From an uncultured Clostridia bacterium (lineage in GTDB: Bacteria > Bacillota > Clostridia > UBA1212), in NCBI GenBank assembly GCA_947304585.1, contig CAMZBI010000011.1, positions 1-63,713 of the forward strand: a DNA stretch of 63,713 nucleotides, written 5' to 3'. The translations under genes were made by a program, and so were the position numbers. The notes beneath the pieces were generated by a model, which was not told where the DNA came from, did not search any database, and worked only from the letters and a program-made list of their open reading frames with translations. Positions 23,905 through 32,382 of this stretch are shown one piece after another. Numbering within the stretch: position 1 is the stretch's first letter; each line of letters begins with the position of its first letter.

Positions 23905-26011
23905 TTTCCGAACTGTCTCCACTCTCTTTTTTCTTCGCCGACGGCACGTAGCCGCACTCCGGATTGCTGCAGGCGGCATATCTCCTGCCTCCCCTGCTCT
24001 TCTTGTAAACCATGTATTTTCCGCAGTTCGGGCAGGACTTTCCGGTGGGTTCATAAGCGGATGCGAATTTGCACTCCGGGTAGCCCGAGCAGGAAATAAA
24101 CTGCTTTCCCTTTGACGATTTCTTGTAGATCAAGGGCTTTCCGCAGTCCGGGCAGGCCTTTCCCACTTCCTGCTGTATTGAAACGATGTTCTTGCAGGCG
24201 GGATATCCCGAGCAGCCCAGGAACTCTCCAAACCTGCTCTTCCGGTAAACCATCGGCTTCCCGCATTTCTCACACACTTTGTCGCTGGTCTTGACAGGCA
24301 TTTTGACCTTTTCGATCTTTTTGTCCGCCTCTTCAAGTTCCTTCGAGAAGGGACCGTAGAAATCAGCCAGGACCTTCTGCCAGTCCGTCTGACCCGCAGC
24401 GATCGAATCCAGTTTATCCTCCATGCCGGCAGTAAACTTCACGTCAACGATCTCGGGAAAAGCGTCCTTCATCATACCGGTGACGATGATCCCTATCTCG
24501 GTGGGATAAAGGGTCTTCTTTTCTATCTTGACGTACTCACGGCTGACAATGGTGGATATGATCGTCGCATAGGTGCTCGGTCTTCCGATGCCAAGTTCTT
24601 CCAATGCCTTGACCAGTGACCCCTCGTTATATCTCGGAGGCGGCTGGGTGAAATGCTGTTGGGGAGTAATGCTCTTCGCAAAAGCTTTTGACCCCTCCTC
24701 AAGCACAGGTATTTTAGGTTCCGCATTTTCTTCTTTTGAAGAGCCTGTGTCATAGGCGGCGCCAAAGCCTTTGAATTTCACAACTGAGCCCGTTGCTTTG
24801 AAGGTGTTTTCACCGCAGTCAAGAGTCACGCTTGTCTGGGCGAATATCATATCCGCCATCTGCGAAGCAATAAACCTGTCGTAGATCAGCTTGTAGAGCT
24901 TATACAGTTCCGGTTTCAGGGAACTCTTTATCTTTTCAGGCGTCAGTTCTATGTGTGCAGGCCTTATCGCCTCGTGGGCGTCCTGAGCACTGCTCTTGTT
25001 CTTATAATATCTTTTCTTCGGAGGCAGGTATTTCTGGCCGTAGGTATTTAATATATGCTCTCTGGCAGCATCTATCGCCTCTTCGGAGACTCTCACGGAA
25101 TCCGTTCTGATGTACGTTACAAGACCTGTAAGACCCGCGCCGGCGATCTCAACGCCTTCATAAAGGGCCTGTGCAAGTTGCATTGTCCTGTTCGGTGCAA
25201 AGCCCAGTTTGTGGGCGCAATCCTGCTGAAGGGTGCTGGTGGTAAAGGCAGGGTACGGAGCCTGTTTTTTATCAGTTTTTTTTATCTCCGCAACGACAAA
25301 TGGTTTCCCATCGACAGCCTCTGAAATCTCTTTCGCCTCAGCTTCGCTTTTCAGTTCCGCTTTTTTGCCTTTTTTTCCGTAATAGGAAGCTGTAAACGTC
25401 TCGTCCGGCCTGTCCTCCGGGTAGAGCACCGCCTCAACAGTCCAGTATTCCTTGGGAACAAAGTTTTTGATCTCCTCTTCCCGGTCGCATATCAGCCTTG
25501 TGGCAACGGACTGAACTCTTCCAGCACTCAAATTGTTTTTTATCTTTTTCCACAGCACAGGACTGATCTGATAACCCACAAGCCTGTCCAGCACGCGCCT
25601 TGCCTGATAGGAATCCACAAGAGGCATATCTATTTCTCTCGGCGAAGCCATCCCTTCTGTGACGCCCTTCTGGGTGATCTCGTTAAAAGTAACCCTCCTT
25701 ACCGGCACGTCTATCATTCTCAGGACGTATGCCAGGTGCCAGGCGATGGCCTCTCCCTCCCGGTCAGGGTCCGATGCAAGATAAACGCATTCGGCATCTT
25801 TGGCCATGTTTTTTATACTGTTGATCACCGTGATCTTGTTGCGCAAATTAACATATACAGGTTCAAAGACGGATCCGTCGATTTTGACGCCAAGCATTGT
25901 CTCAGGCAGATCTCTCACGTGACCTTTGGAGGCAACCACTTTGTAATCATTGCCGAGTATTCTTCCGACTGTTCCCGCTTTCGTGGGAGACTCCAGGATA
26001 ACAAGTTTCAT
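23897..26011 (-). CDS. topA: DNA topoisomerase I
   Basis: Type IA topoisomerase relaxing negative supercoils. The 704 residues open with MKLVILESPTKAGTV (Toprim) and include the acidic DPDREGEAIAWH and the active-site tyrosine in TYIRTDSVRVS. The C-terminus has three four-Cys zinc modules (CEKCGKPM...CSGYPAC, CPDCGKPL...CSGYPEC, CPNCGKYM...CSNPEC). It follows the dprA-side promoter region and leads the topA-trmFO transcript, the standard Firmicutes order after dprA. Confidence 0.97.
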   Translation of the reverse strand: MKLVILESPTKAGTVGRILGNDYKVVASKGHVRDLPETMLGVKIDGSVFEPVYVNLRNKITVINSIKNMAKDAECVYLASDPDREGEAIAWHLAYVLRMIDVPVRRVTFNEITQKGVTEGMASPREIDMPLVDSYQARRVLDRLVGYQISPVLWKKIKNNLSAGRVQSVATRLICDREEEIKNFVPKEYWTVEAVLYPEDRPDETFTASYYGKKGKKAELKSEAEAKEISEAVDGKPFVVAEIKKTDKKQAPYPAFTTSTLQQDCAHKLGFAPNRTMQLAQALYEGVEIAGAGLTGLVTYIRTDSVRVSEEAIDAAREHILNTYGQKYLPPKKRYYKNKSSAQDAHEAIRPAHIELTPEKIKSSLKPELYKLYKLIYDRFIASQMADMIFAQTSVTLDCGENTFKATGSVVKFKGFGAAYDTGSSKEENAEPKIPVLEEGSKAFAKSITPQQHFTQPPPRYNEGSLVKALEELGIGRPSTYATIISTIVSREYVKIEKKTLYPTEIGIIVTGMMKDAFPEIVDVKFTAGMEDKLDSIAAGQTDWQKVLADFYGPFSKELEEADKKIEKVKMPVKTSDKVCEKCGKPMVYRKSRFGEFLGCSGYPACKNIVSIQQEVGKACPDCGKPLIYKKSSKGKQFISCSGYPECKFASAYEPTGKSCPNCGKYMVYKKSRGGRRYAACSNPECGYVPSAKKKESGDSSENG

Positions 26012-26098
26012 TAAACAATTCTTCTTTCCGCGAAAGATCTGCCGGCAAAACTGACGCCGGAGCCTGACGCATAGTCTCGCGTTTGCACGCGCTTTTTA

Positions 26099-26128
26099 GT
26101 TATAAAATAAAAATACATACATTGTCAA
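26099..26128 (-). promoter_or_regulatory. Predicted promoter of topA
   Basis: Minus-strand TTGACA (26123-26128), 18-bp spacer, TATAAC (26099-26104), in an A/T-rich stretch between dprA and topA. Confidence 0.5.
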
Positions 26129-26141
26129 GCAAAAACAATGA

Positions 26142-27245
26142 TTAAACAGCATGGAATCTGCCGCTCAGGTCCTTTTTTATGAACCCGAATATCTCAAGAG
26201 CAGAGAGGGCACGCTTTACGTCACGGCTTTCTATTTCTGTCTCATATGTGATCTCATCCTCAAAAAGGTCGCCGTTCAGCTTCAGAAGGCCAAGCACCTC
26301 TCTCTGATTTTTGTCAAGAGTTTCGTCAAGCACCTCCGCCTCAGGAGACTCCTCCGTCTCGCAGCCCAGAGCAACCAACACGTCCCGGGGAGAGGTTATC
26401 ATAAGCGCCCCGCTCTTCAGCAGATCGTTGCAGCCCGCGCCTTCCGGAGAATCTATCCTGTGGGGAATGGTGAGTACATCCCTTCCGGCGTCAAGGGCAA
26501 AATTGACGGTTATCAATGCTCCCGAGGACAGCCCCGCCTCAACCGCAAAAGTGGCTTCCGAAATGCCCGCAATGATCCTGTTCCTCGCAGGAAAATACTG
26601 TTTGAGAGGCTGGGTATCCGGAGGCTGCTCGCTGATTATGACGCCGTTCTCTTTTATCCTGTTATAGAGGCCTGCATTCTCCCTTGGATAGATCACATTT
26701 GTGCCGCAGCCCAAAACAGCGGCGGTAAAAACGCCTGCGTCCACAGCCGCCTTATGGGCGAAGGAATCGATTCCCCGCGCAAGACCGCTCACCACGCAAA
26801 TATCCTTTCCCGCAAGAGATGAAACCATTTTTACGCACATCTCTCTCCCGTATATGGTACACTTTCTTGAACCCACCACGGCAAGTCTTGAACAGCACCT
26901 GTTAATATCTCCGATCTTTCCCTCATAATACAAAAGCATGGGGCTGCCGCTGCACTCTTTGAGAAGGGCCGGATAGTCGCTGTCGTACCTCGACACCACC
27001 CCCGTTCCCTCGGCGTTTACCCGATTCATGACCGTCAGCGATTCTTTCATAAAAGCATCGGCGTCCGTCTTTTCGAGAACCGTCTCGCTAAGGTATTGTG
27101 CATAATCTATTTCTCCGGATCTGCCCGCAGTCCAGACGTTCTCCGGGCTGACGAACTCCATCAGTATTTTTTCCTGTATGCTCTGTCTTCCCCTTGTGAT
27201 CCTGTTCAGGAAATAACAGGCTGCGTACTTTTCAATATCGATCAC
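26142..27245 (-). CDS. dprA: DNA processing protein DprA
   Basis: Loads RecA on incoming single-stranded DNA during transformation; widely conserved even where competence is unproven. The 367 residues show the Rossmann-like DprA core: VAVVGSRKCTIYG, VSGLARGIDSFAHKAA, VLGCGTNVIYP, ARNRIIAGISEATFAVEA and SGALITVNFALDAGRDVLTIP. A C-terminal winged-helix-like DML1 region is present. The start overlaps the yifB stop by 4 bp (ATGA), so they are coupled. Confidence 0.95.
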   Translation of the reverse strand: MIDIEKYAACYFLNRITRGRQSIQEKILMEFVSPENVWTAGRSGEIDYAQYLSETVLEKTDADAFMKESLTVMNRVNAEGTGVVSRYDSDYPALLKECSGSPMLLYYEGKIGDINRCCSRLAVVGSRKCTIYGREMCVKMVSSLAGKDICVVSGLARGIDSFAHKAAVDAGVFTAAVLGCGTNVIYPRENAGLYNRIKENGVIISEQPPDTQPLKQYFPARNRIIAGISEATFAVEAGLSSGALITVNFALDAGRDVLTIPHRIDSPEGAGCNDLLKSGALMITSPRDVLVALGCETEESPEAEVLDETLDKNQREVLGLLKLNGDLFEDEITYETEIESRDVKRALSALEIFGFIKKDLSGRFHAV

Positions 27246-28828
27246 GCCAACACACCTCCCGCCGACATCTCGGTTCCCCTGTAGGAGAGGCTCTCGAGAA
27301 TGTCGTCCTCTGATATCTGTTCTCTTTCCTCAAGATCCGCAATGGTCCTGGCGACTTTTACGGTTTTATCGTATGATCTGACGCTGAATCCCATGCTGTC
27401 CGCGGCCTTTTCCAGCATCTTTCTGCAGGGGGCTGTCAAAGCGCAGGCTTTTACGTAGTGGATGTTGTCAATGTCGCCGTTGGCGTTGAACTTTTCGTCT
27501 TTATATCTTTCACGCTGAAGGTTTCTGGCGTTTTCCACCCGTTTCTTTATGTTTGCGGAAGACTCGCCCTTTCCGGTGCCGATCTTTTCTCCGCTTACGC
27601 TCCTCATGTTGATCTTGATATCGATCCTGTCAAGTATCGCTCCGGATATCCTCGAACTGTAATTTGCGATGGCCGCCTGAGTGCAGGTGCATTTTCCGGG
27701 CTTTTCAAAAAGATTTCCGCAGGGACAGGGATTGGCGGCACCGACAAATATAAAATCGGCAGGCAGGATCTCCCTTGTTCCGTAATTGCTCACGAACACT
27801 TTCTTGTCCTCGAGGGGCTGTCTTAATGACTCTATCACCGTCTTAGGCGTTTCCGAGAGCTCGTCAAAGAATATCACCCCGTTGTGGGCCAATGATATTT
27901 CACCTATTTCAAGGGGTTTTCCCCCGCCAATGAGTGCGGATCTCGTTATTCCGTGGTGAATCGTCCTGAATGGTCTGCGCCGCCCGTTCCCGCTGTCAAG
28001 AGGTATTCCGCAGCTGCTGTAGATCTGCATGACCTGAAAATACTCGTCAAAACTCATGTCCGGCAATATGCCTGCAAAGCATTTTGCAAGAAGAGTCTTC
28101 CCGCAGCCCGGGCTTCCCGTCATGAGAACGTTGTGCTTCCCAGCCGCCGCAATTTCAAGGGCTCTTTTGGGGCCCTCCTGGCCGAAAACATCCGCAAAAT
28201 CATAATATCCTGCAACTGCAGTAACCTCTTCGCAGTCCGCAGCAGTACCGGGGTCGGTTCCGTTTTTAAGGACGTCCTCTTTCCGTTTTATCTCCGCGCA
28301 TCTTCTTCTGAATTCGTCCCTGCCCAGGTCAAGAGCCTCCAGGGTCTCTCTGAGATCTGCCGCAGGATAAACGTTTACTCCCGGGCAAAGCAGAGCCTCT
28401 TTATAGTTTCCTGAAGGAACTATGAAATCCACGGTTCCGGACTCTTTCCCGCATACCACCGCCGGCAGAACCCCTTTTACAGCCACGGTACTCCCGTCAA
28501 GTGACAGCTCGCCTATAACGCCAATGTTCTCATAAGTCTCCGGCCGTCCGCCCTTGGCCTTTATTAATCCCGCCGCAAGAGGCAGGTCAAAGCCTGTTCC
28601 GGCCTTTCTCACATCCGCAGGAGCAAGGTTCTGGGTTACGTGACCTGCGGGCAGTTCAAACCCCCTGTTTATCATAGCGGACCTGATCCTTTTTCTGGAT
28701 TCTCTCACCGTCTCGCTGCCCAGCCCCACGATCTCGAAATAAGGTATGCCTTTTGTAATGTCTGTTTCAACCGTGACCCGGAAAGCCCTTGTCCCGGACA
28801 GTCCGAAAGTTGTAATTTTGGAAATCAT
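27242..28828 (-). CDS. comM: YifB/ComM-family Mg chelatase-like ATPase
   Basis: 528 residues from the ATG at 28828, which has GGGGAGGGG just upstream; more upstream in-frame starts overlap the promoter. The N-terminal ChlI-like domain (GLSGTRAFRVTVETDI, EIVGLG) is followed by an AAA+ core with Walker A MTGSPGCGKTLLA and Walker B IFFDELSE, then a Cys cluster (NPCPCGN...CTC) and a C-terminal Mg chelatase domain. In Haemophilus and Vibrio, ComM is a branch-migration helicase that aids integration of transformed DNA. It is coupled to dprA. Confidence 0.92.
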   Translation of the reverse strand: MISKITTFGLSGTRAFRVTVETDITKGIPYFEIVGLGSETVRESRKRIRSAMINRGFELPAGHVTQNLAPADVRKAGTGFDLPLAAGLIKAKGGRPETYENIGVIGELSLDGSTVAVKGVLPAVVCGKESGTVDFIVPSGNYKEALLCPGVNVYPAADLRETLEALDLGRDEFRRRCAEIKRKEDVLKNGTDPGTAADCEEVTAVAGYYDFADVFGQEGPKRALEIAAAGKHNVLMTGSPGCGKTLLAKCFAGILPDMSFDEYFQVMQIYSSCGIPLDSGNGRRRPFRTIHHGITRSALIGGGKPLEIGEISLAHNGVIFFDELSETPKTVIESLRQPLEDKKVFVSNYGTREILPADFIFVGAANPCPCGNLFEKPGKCTCTQAAIANYSSRISGAILDRIDIKINMRSVSGEKIGTGKGESSANIKKRVENARNLQRERYKDEKFNANGDIDNIHYVKACALTAPCRKMLEKAADSMGFSVRSYDKTVKVARTIADLEEREQISEDDILESLSYRGTEMSAGGVLA

Positions 28829-28876
28829 ATTGCCCCTCCCCGGTGTTTTTTTGCGTGCAAACTGCGAAGTACGGGG

Positions 28877-28906
28877 ATTATAGCACCGGCGCGAAATCAT
28901 TGTCAA
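28877..28906 (-). promoter_or_regulatory. Predicted promoter of comM-dprA
   Basis: Minus-strand TTGACA (28901-28906), 18-bp spacer, TATAAT (28877-28882); consensus hexamers. A very A/T-rich tract lies just upstream and may act as an UP element. Confidence 0.65.
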
Positions 28907-28934
28907 CAACTTTCAAAATTCCCGATATTTCCGG

Positions 28935-29022
28935 AAAATATTCAATAATATATATAATTATTATATTATGTATTAATATTTAAGTTTTTATACTATTTAA
29001 TAATAAGTTTAATATTAAACGG
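28935..29022. other. A/T-only-rich tract upstream of comM promoter
   Basis: Nearly 90 bp of TA/AT steps (ataatatatataattattatatta and similar), unlike the roughly 50% GC surroundings. It lies about 30-115 bp upstream of the comM -35 box and downstream of the 29125-30072 gene. No ORF or perfect repeat was seen. It could be curved DNA, an UP element or a nucleoid-protein site. Confidence 0.6.
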
Positions 29023-29068
29023 TGGCGATCTTCTCCGGTCTTTTTTTCAGAAGTTTCTGACTGCAAAG

Positions 29069-29089
29069 AAAAAACCGCCCGGAGGCGGC
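29069..29089 (-). terminator. Intrinsic terminator of the rpiB-dut operon
   Basis: On the minus strand a CCGCC/GGCGG stem with a 4-nt loop is followed by six T residues, about 35 bp after the last gene of the operon. Confidence 0.75.
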
Positions 29090-29124
29090 TGTTTCAAGGT
29101 TTTATTAAGGTTTCTCCTGCCCTG

Positions 29125-30072
29125 TCAGTGCTTGGTTGTGATCTCAAGTTCGATCTTGAAGAAGGCGTCCAGGATGCTTTGGGGAAGCCTCTTGGCGTTT
29201 GTCACAGTGATCTTTTGCCCGTCTTTGTAAACGAAGGTGAGAGTCTTTTCACTGGACCATTCGTATTTTTTCTCAGGAAGCGTTGCCCAGGCAGGCATGC
29301 CGTTTTTTCCTATGCAGTCTTTGATAAAACTCACAGTTTCTGCGTCCACGGGCTTTTCGCTCTCGTATATCTTGGGGTCGCTGTAGCGGCTGGCTTTTTT
29401 ATTAACTGCTGTTCCGTCATCGCCAATTACAAGATCCGCCTTTGTAAAGCCCCCGTCTTTTCTCTTTTCCTCAAACATTATTTCGCAGACATCCTGAGAG
29501 TCCGGAAGAGCAACCTTTTCGCCCTCGAGAAAACCCTCAAAGAGGCTGTCTATCCGGTCGGCGCTTTCGCGGCTCAGTACCGGCGACTGGTTGTTGGAGA
29601 AACTTATGGCCTCGCCTCCGTCATATTCGATATGTACGCTTCCGCCGAAATTTTCAGGCAAGCCGTGGGTGGTAGAGTGAAGGCCGTTTGACTTTATGAG
29701 ATCCATCTCTCTTACGGCAATGTCCAGCTTCGGGAAAACGTTTTCTTTTACGTAGGCCCACCTTGCGGCCCGGTTTCCCCTTCCCCTGAATTCCCTGCTG
29801 TTTTCATAATACACAAACGAGCCGTCGTCTCCCGGAACCGCATGGGCAGAAATAAACATCAGCGGCTCTTTTTTTCTTCTGCCGGTTTCAGGCGGCATGA
29901 CCCAGCCGAGAGCCGATTCCGCAGAAAAATAAACCATCTCATGGGAATCGATGGATTTAGGTGCCTTGGTGTCAAGAGTCTTTGTGGTGCCGCCGCAGGC
30001 ATTCTCCGGAGGTTTGCTCAATATGACTATGCCGTCATCTTCTTTTTTCTTCTTTCCGTTGAAAATACTCAA
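29125..30072 (-). CDS. Conserved-looking hypothetical protein
   Basis: 315 residues, not recognised. The likely start is TTG at 30072 with GGGAGGG 8 nt upstream. There is no signal peptide or TM helix, so it is cytoplasmic. The N-terminus is charged (FNGKKKKEDDG). The body is mixed alpha/beta with repeated short motifs: VHIEYDGGEAISFSNNQ near the centre and LTFVYKDGQKITVTNAK near the C-terminus. These two look like related halves (strand, xYDGG/xYKDGQ turn, strand), so the protein may be an internal duplication. It follows dut by 53 bp and ends at a terminator, so it is probably last in rpiB-dut-this gene. Confidence 0.6.
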   Translation of the reverse strand: MSIFNGKKKKEDDGIVILSKPPENACGGTTKTLDTKAPKSIDSHEMVYFSAESALGWVMPPETGRRKKEPLMFISAHAVPGDDGSFVYYENSREFRGRGNRAARWAYVKENVFPKLDIAVREMDLIKSNGLHSTTHGLPENFGGSVHIEYDGGEAISFSNNQSPVLSRESADRIDSLFEGFLEGEKVALPDSQDVCEIMFEEKRKDGGFTKADLVIGDDGTAVNKKASRYSDPKIYESEKPVDAETVSFIKDCIGKNGMPAWATLPEKKYEWSSEKTLTFVYKDGQKITVTNAKRLPQSILDAFFKIELEITTKH

Positions 30073-30125
30073 ACAGTATCCCTCCCGTCTGTATCAAATC
30101 AGTCGTATATCCAACCCGGAACGTA

Positions 30126-30587
30126 TCATTTCCTTCCGGTGGAGCCGAATCCGCCCTCTCCCCGGTCTGTTTTTTCAAGGTCGTCCGTTTCCTCGAAAAC
30201 GCCCTTAACATAGGGCATAAATACGATCTGAGCGATTCTTTCCCTTGGTATTATTTCCCGCTCAAAAGAGCCGTGGTTGTGGATCATTACCGTGATCTCG
30301 CCTCTGTAGTCGCTGTCGATAACGCCAACCTTGTTGGCAGGTGCAAGGTCTCTCTTCGACGCAAGCCCCGACCTTCCGAAAACAAGGCCGACAAGACCTG
30401 TGGGAATCTCAAGAGCTATTCCCGTGCCGATCGGGACGGTTTCCCCGGGCCTTATTGTAACAGGCTCCAAGATTGCTGCGCAGAGATCTGCCCCCGCCGC
30501 AAATTCGGTTCCGTAACGCGGTATTTCGGCGTTTTCACGAAGTTTTTTCAGTTTTATATTGGTCTCGTTGATATTGGCGCTGCTCAT
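30126..30587 (-). CDS. dut: dUTP diphosphatase
   Basis: Hydrolyses dUTP to dUMP, keeping uracil out of DNA. The 153-residue trimeric-type dUTPase shows the five motifs: AAGADLCA, GRSGLASK, NKVGVIDSDYRGEI, RIAQIVFMP and the flexible C-terminal RGEGGFGSTG. The start follows the rpiB stop by 6 bp, with the ribosome binding site inside rpiB. The pairing with rpiB is not functionally obvious. Confidence 0.96.
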   Translation of the reverse strand: MSSANINETNIKLKKLRENAEIPRYGTEFAAGADLCAAILEPVTIRPGETVPIGTGIALEIPTGLVGLVFGRSGLASKRDLAPANKVGVIDSDYRGEITVMIHNHGSFEREIIPRERIAQIVFMPYVKGVFEETDDLEKTDRGEGGFGSTGRK

Positions 30588-30593
30588 ATTATT

Positions 30594-31172
30594 TCACTCT
30601 TCCGGCTTTGTCTCAAGCTTCAGAGGGTAGTCCCCCAGGTGTTTCAGTTTGAAACCGTTTGCCTTATATTCTTCATAGTTGAACGCTTCCAGCTCGTCGA
30701 TGGCAAGCTTGTGGAACTCGTAGAAGTTTTTCCACCACTCGTAACCCGAGCCCAGAGAAGCGCCAAGGTATGCGTCCGCAATGTCGCAGCCCATCTGAGG
30801 AGCCACGTAAAAGGCGCCCATTGCCAATACGTTGACGCCGTTGCCGGTGATAGCCCTAAGAGCCGCAGGAACGCTTTCAACAACGCCGGCGTGTACGTGG
30901 GGACACTTGGATGCAGCAATATGGATGCCCATTCCGGTGCCGCAGAAGACCAGGGCCCGTTCAAATTCACCCTCGGCTATCATGCTTCCCACCTTAAGCC
31001 CTATACGGTGGAACATAAGATCGGTGTCCTTGTCCGGGTCGCTGCCCTCGACAACGCCAACGTCAGTTATCTTCCAACCCTTCTCTCGAAGGTGTGCACA
31101 AACGGCTTCCTTCAGCGGATATCCCGCAAAATCAGCTCCTACGAGCAAATACTTGTCTTTTATAGTTTTCAT
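30594..31172 (-). CDS. rpiB: RpiB/LacAB-family sugar-phosphate isomerase
   Basis: 192 residues from the ATG at 31172 (GGAGAT site). Motifs are LLVGADFAGYPLKEAV and LVFCGTGMGIHIAASK, with the catalytic Cys of the RpiB family in FCGTG. Canonical RpiB has CGTGIGMSIAANK and about 150 residues; this protein has GMGIHIAASK and a C-terminal extension of some 40 residues. It may therefore use another sugar phosphate (LacAB- or erythrulose-phosphate-type isomerases are relatives) rather than ribose-5-phosphate. First gene of the rpiB-dut run. Confidence 0.85.
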   Translation of the reverse strand: MKTIKDKYLLVGADFAGYPLKEAVCAHLREKGWKITDVGVVEGSDPDKDTDLMFHRIGLKVGSMIAEGEFERALVFCGTGMGIHIAASKCPHVHAGVVESVPAALRAITGNGVNVLAMGAFYVAPQMGCDIADAYLGASLGSGYEWWKNFYEFHKLAIDELEAFNYEEYKANGFKLKHLGDYPLKLETKPEE

Positions 31173-31222
31173 ATCAGATCTCCGTTTTAAAGTCTTAACC
31201 ATAATTCCGGTCTTCCGCCTTC

Positions 31223-31251
31223 ATTTTATCAAAAAAACCGCTTTCATACAA
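31223..31251 (-). promoter_or_regulatory. Predicted promoter of rpiB-dut
   Basis: Minus-strand TTGTAT (31246-31251), 17-bp spacer, TAAAAT (31223-31228), about 50 bp before the rpiB start. Confidence 0.45.
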
Positions 31252-31428
31252 TGCACGATCCGCGGCAGGTCCGGCTCTCCCTGTAAAATTCCTGCTGAAA
31301 AGACCGTCAACAAAGGAAAAACGGGCGTATCAAGCCCGCTCTTCTTTTAAAAGGATCCGCCTCCGAAGATGCCCCCCGATGTTTGTGTTAGAGCAACGCC
31401 TTCAGTCTCACCGGCGTCTGACGTCTGA

Positions 31429-32361
31429 TCACTCCTGAAACAGTGCAGTTGAATAATATCTGTCCCCGCTGTCCGGAAGAAGTGCGACGATGGTTTTTCC
31501 CTCGTTTTCCGGTAATTTCGCAAGTTCCAAAGCCGCATGGAGCGCGGCTCCCGAGGATATTCCCACAGAGATGCCTTCCTTCTTTGCAAGAAGCTTCGCC
31601 GCCGCAAAGGCGTCTTCGTTTTTCACACGAAAGACCTGGTCGTAAACAGCTGTGTTTAAGACATCAGGAACGAAACCTGCGCCGATGCCCTGGATCTTGT
31701 GGGCTCCGCTTCTGCCCTCGGAGAGGACCGGGGAGGAGTCGGGTTCCACCGCAACCACCTTCACGGAGGGCTTTTGGGACTTGAGATATTCTCCTGTACC
31801 GGTTACGGTGCCGCCTGTGCCCACACCCGCTACGAATATGTCAACGGTTCCGTCGGTGTCACGCCAGATCTCAGGCCCGGTGGTGGCTCTGTGGATGGCA
31901 GGATTGGCAGGGTTTACGAACTGGCCGGGTATAAAACTTCCCGGTATCTCCGCTGCCAGTTCCTCGGCTTTAGCTATTGCCCCTTTCATGCCTTTTGCGC
32001 CTTCGGTGAGAACTATCTCCGCACCGTAAGCCTTTAGAATGTTCCTGCGTTCAACGCTCATGGTCTCAGGCATCGTGAGGATGATCCTGTAGCCTTTGGC
32101 GGCTGCGATGGAAGCGAGGCCTATTCCGGTGTTGCCGGACGTGGGTTCGATGATGACGGAGTCTTCCTTGAGAAGACCTTTCTCCTCGGCGTCTTCGATC
32201 ATGGCCTTGGCGATACGGTCCTTGACGCTGCCCGCCGGGTTGAAATATTCAAGTTTTACCAGCAGAGTTGCCTTGAGGGCGTACTCCTTTTCGATGTTTG
32301 TGACCTCCACAAGGGGCGTATTGCCGATGAGGCCAAGTGTTCCTTTGTATATGTTTGACAT
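31429..32361 (-). CDS. cysK: Cysteine synthase A
   Basis: PLP enzyme joining O-acetylserine and sulfide to form cysteine. The 310 residues include GNTPLVEV, the PLP lysine in [26 protein letters not shown], the TGGTVTG phosphate loop and [12 protein letters not shown]. It is the last gene of iscS-iscU-metY-cysK, 21 bp after metY. The operon thus couples cysteine formation to cysteine desulfuration and Fe-S assembly. Confidence 0.96.
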   Translation of the reverse strand: MSNIYKGTLGLIGNTPLVEVTNIEKEYALKATLLVKLEYFNPAGSVKDRIAKAMIEDAEEKGLLKEDSVIIEPTSGNTGIGLASIAAAKGYRIILTMPETMSVERRNILKAYGAEIVLTEGAKGMKGAIAKAEELAAEIPGSFIPGQFVNPANPAIHRATTGPEIWRDTDGTVDIFVAGVGTGGTVTGTGEYLKSQKPSVKVVAVEPDSSPVLSEGRSGAHKIQGIGAGFVPDVLNTAVYDQVFRVKNEDAFAAAKLLAKKEGISVGISSGAALHAALELAKLPENEGKTIVALLPDSGDRYYSTALFQE

Positions 32362-32382
32362 GTCCGTGTTCTCCTTCTGATC

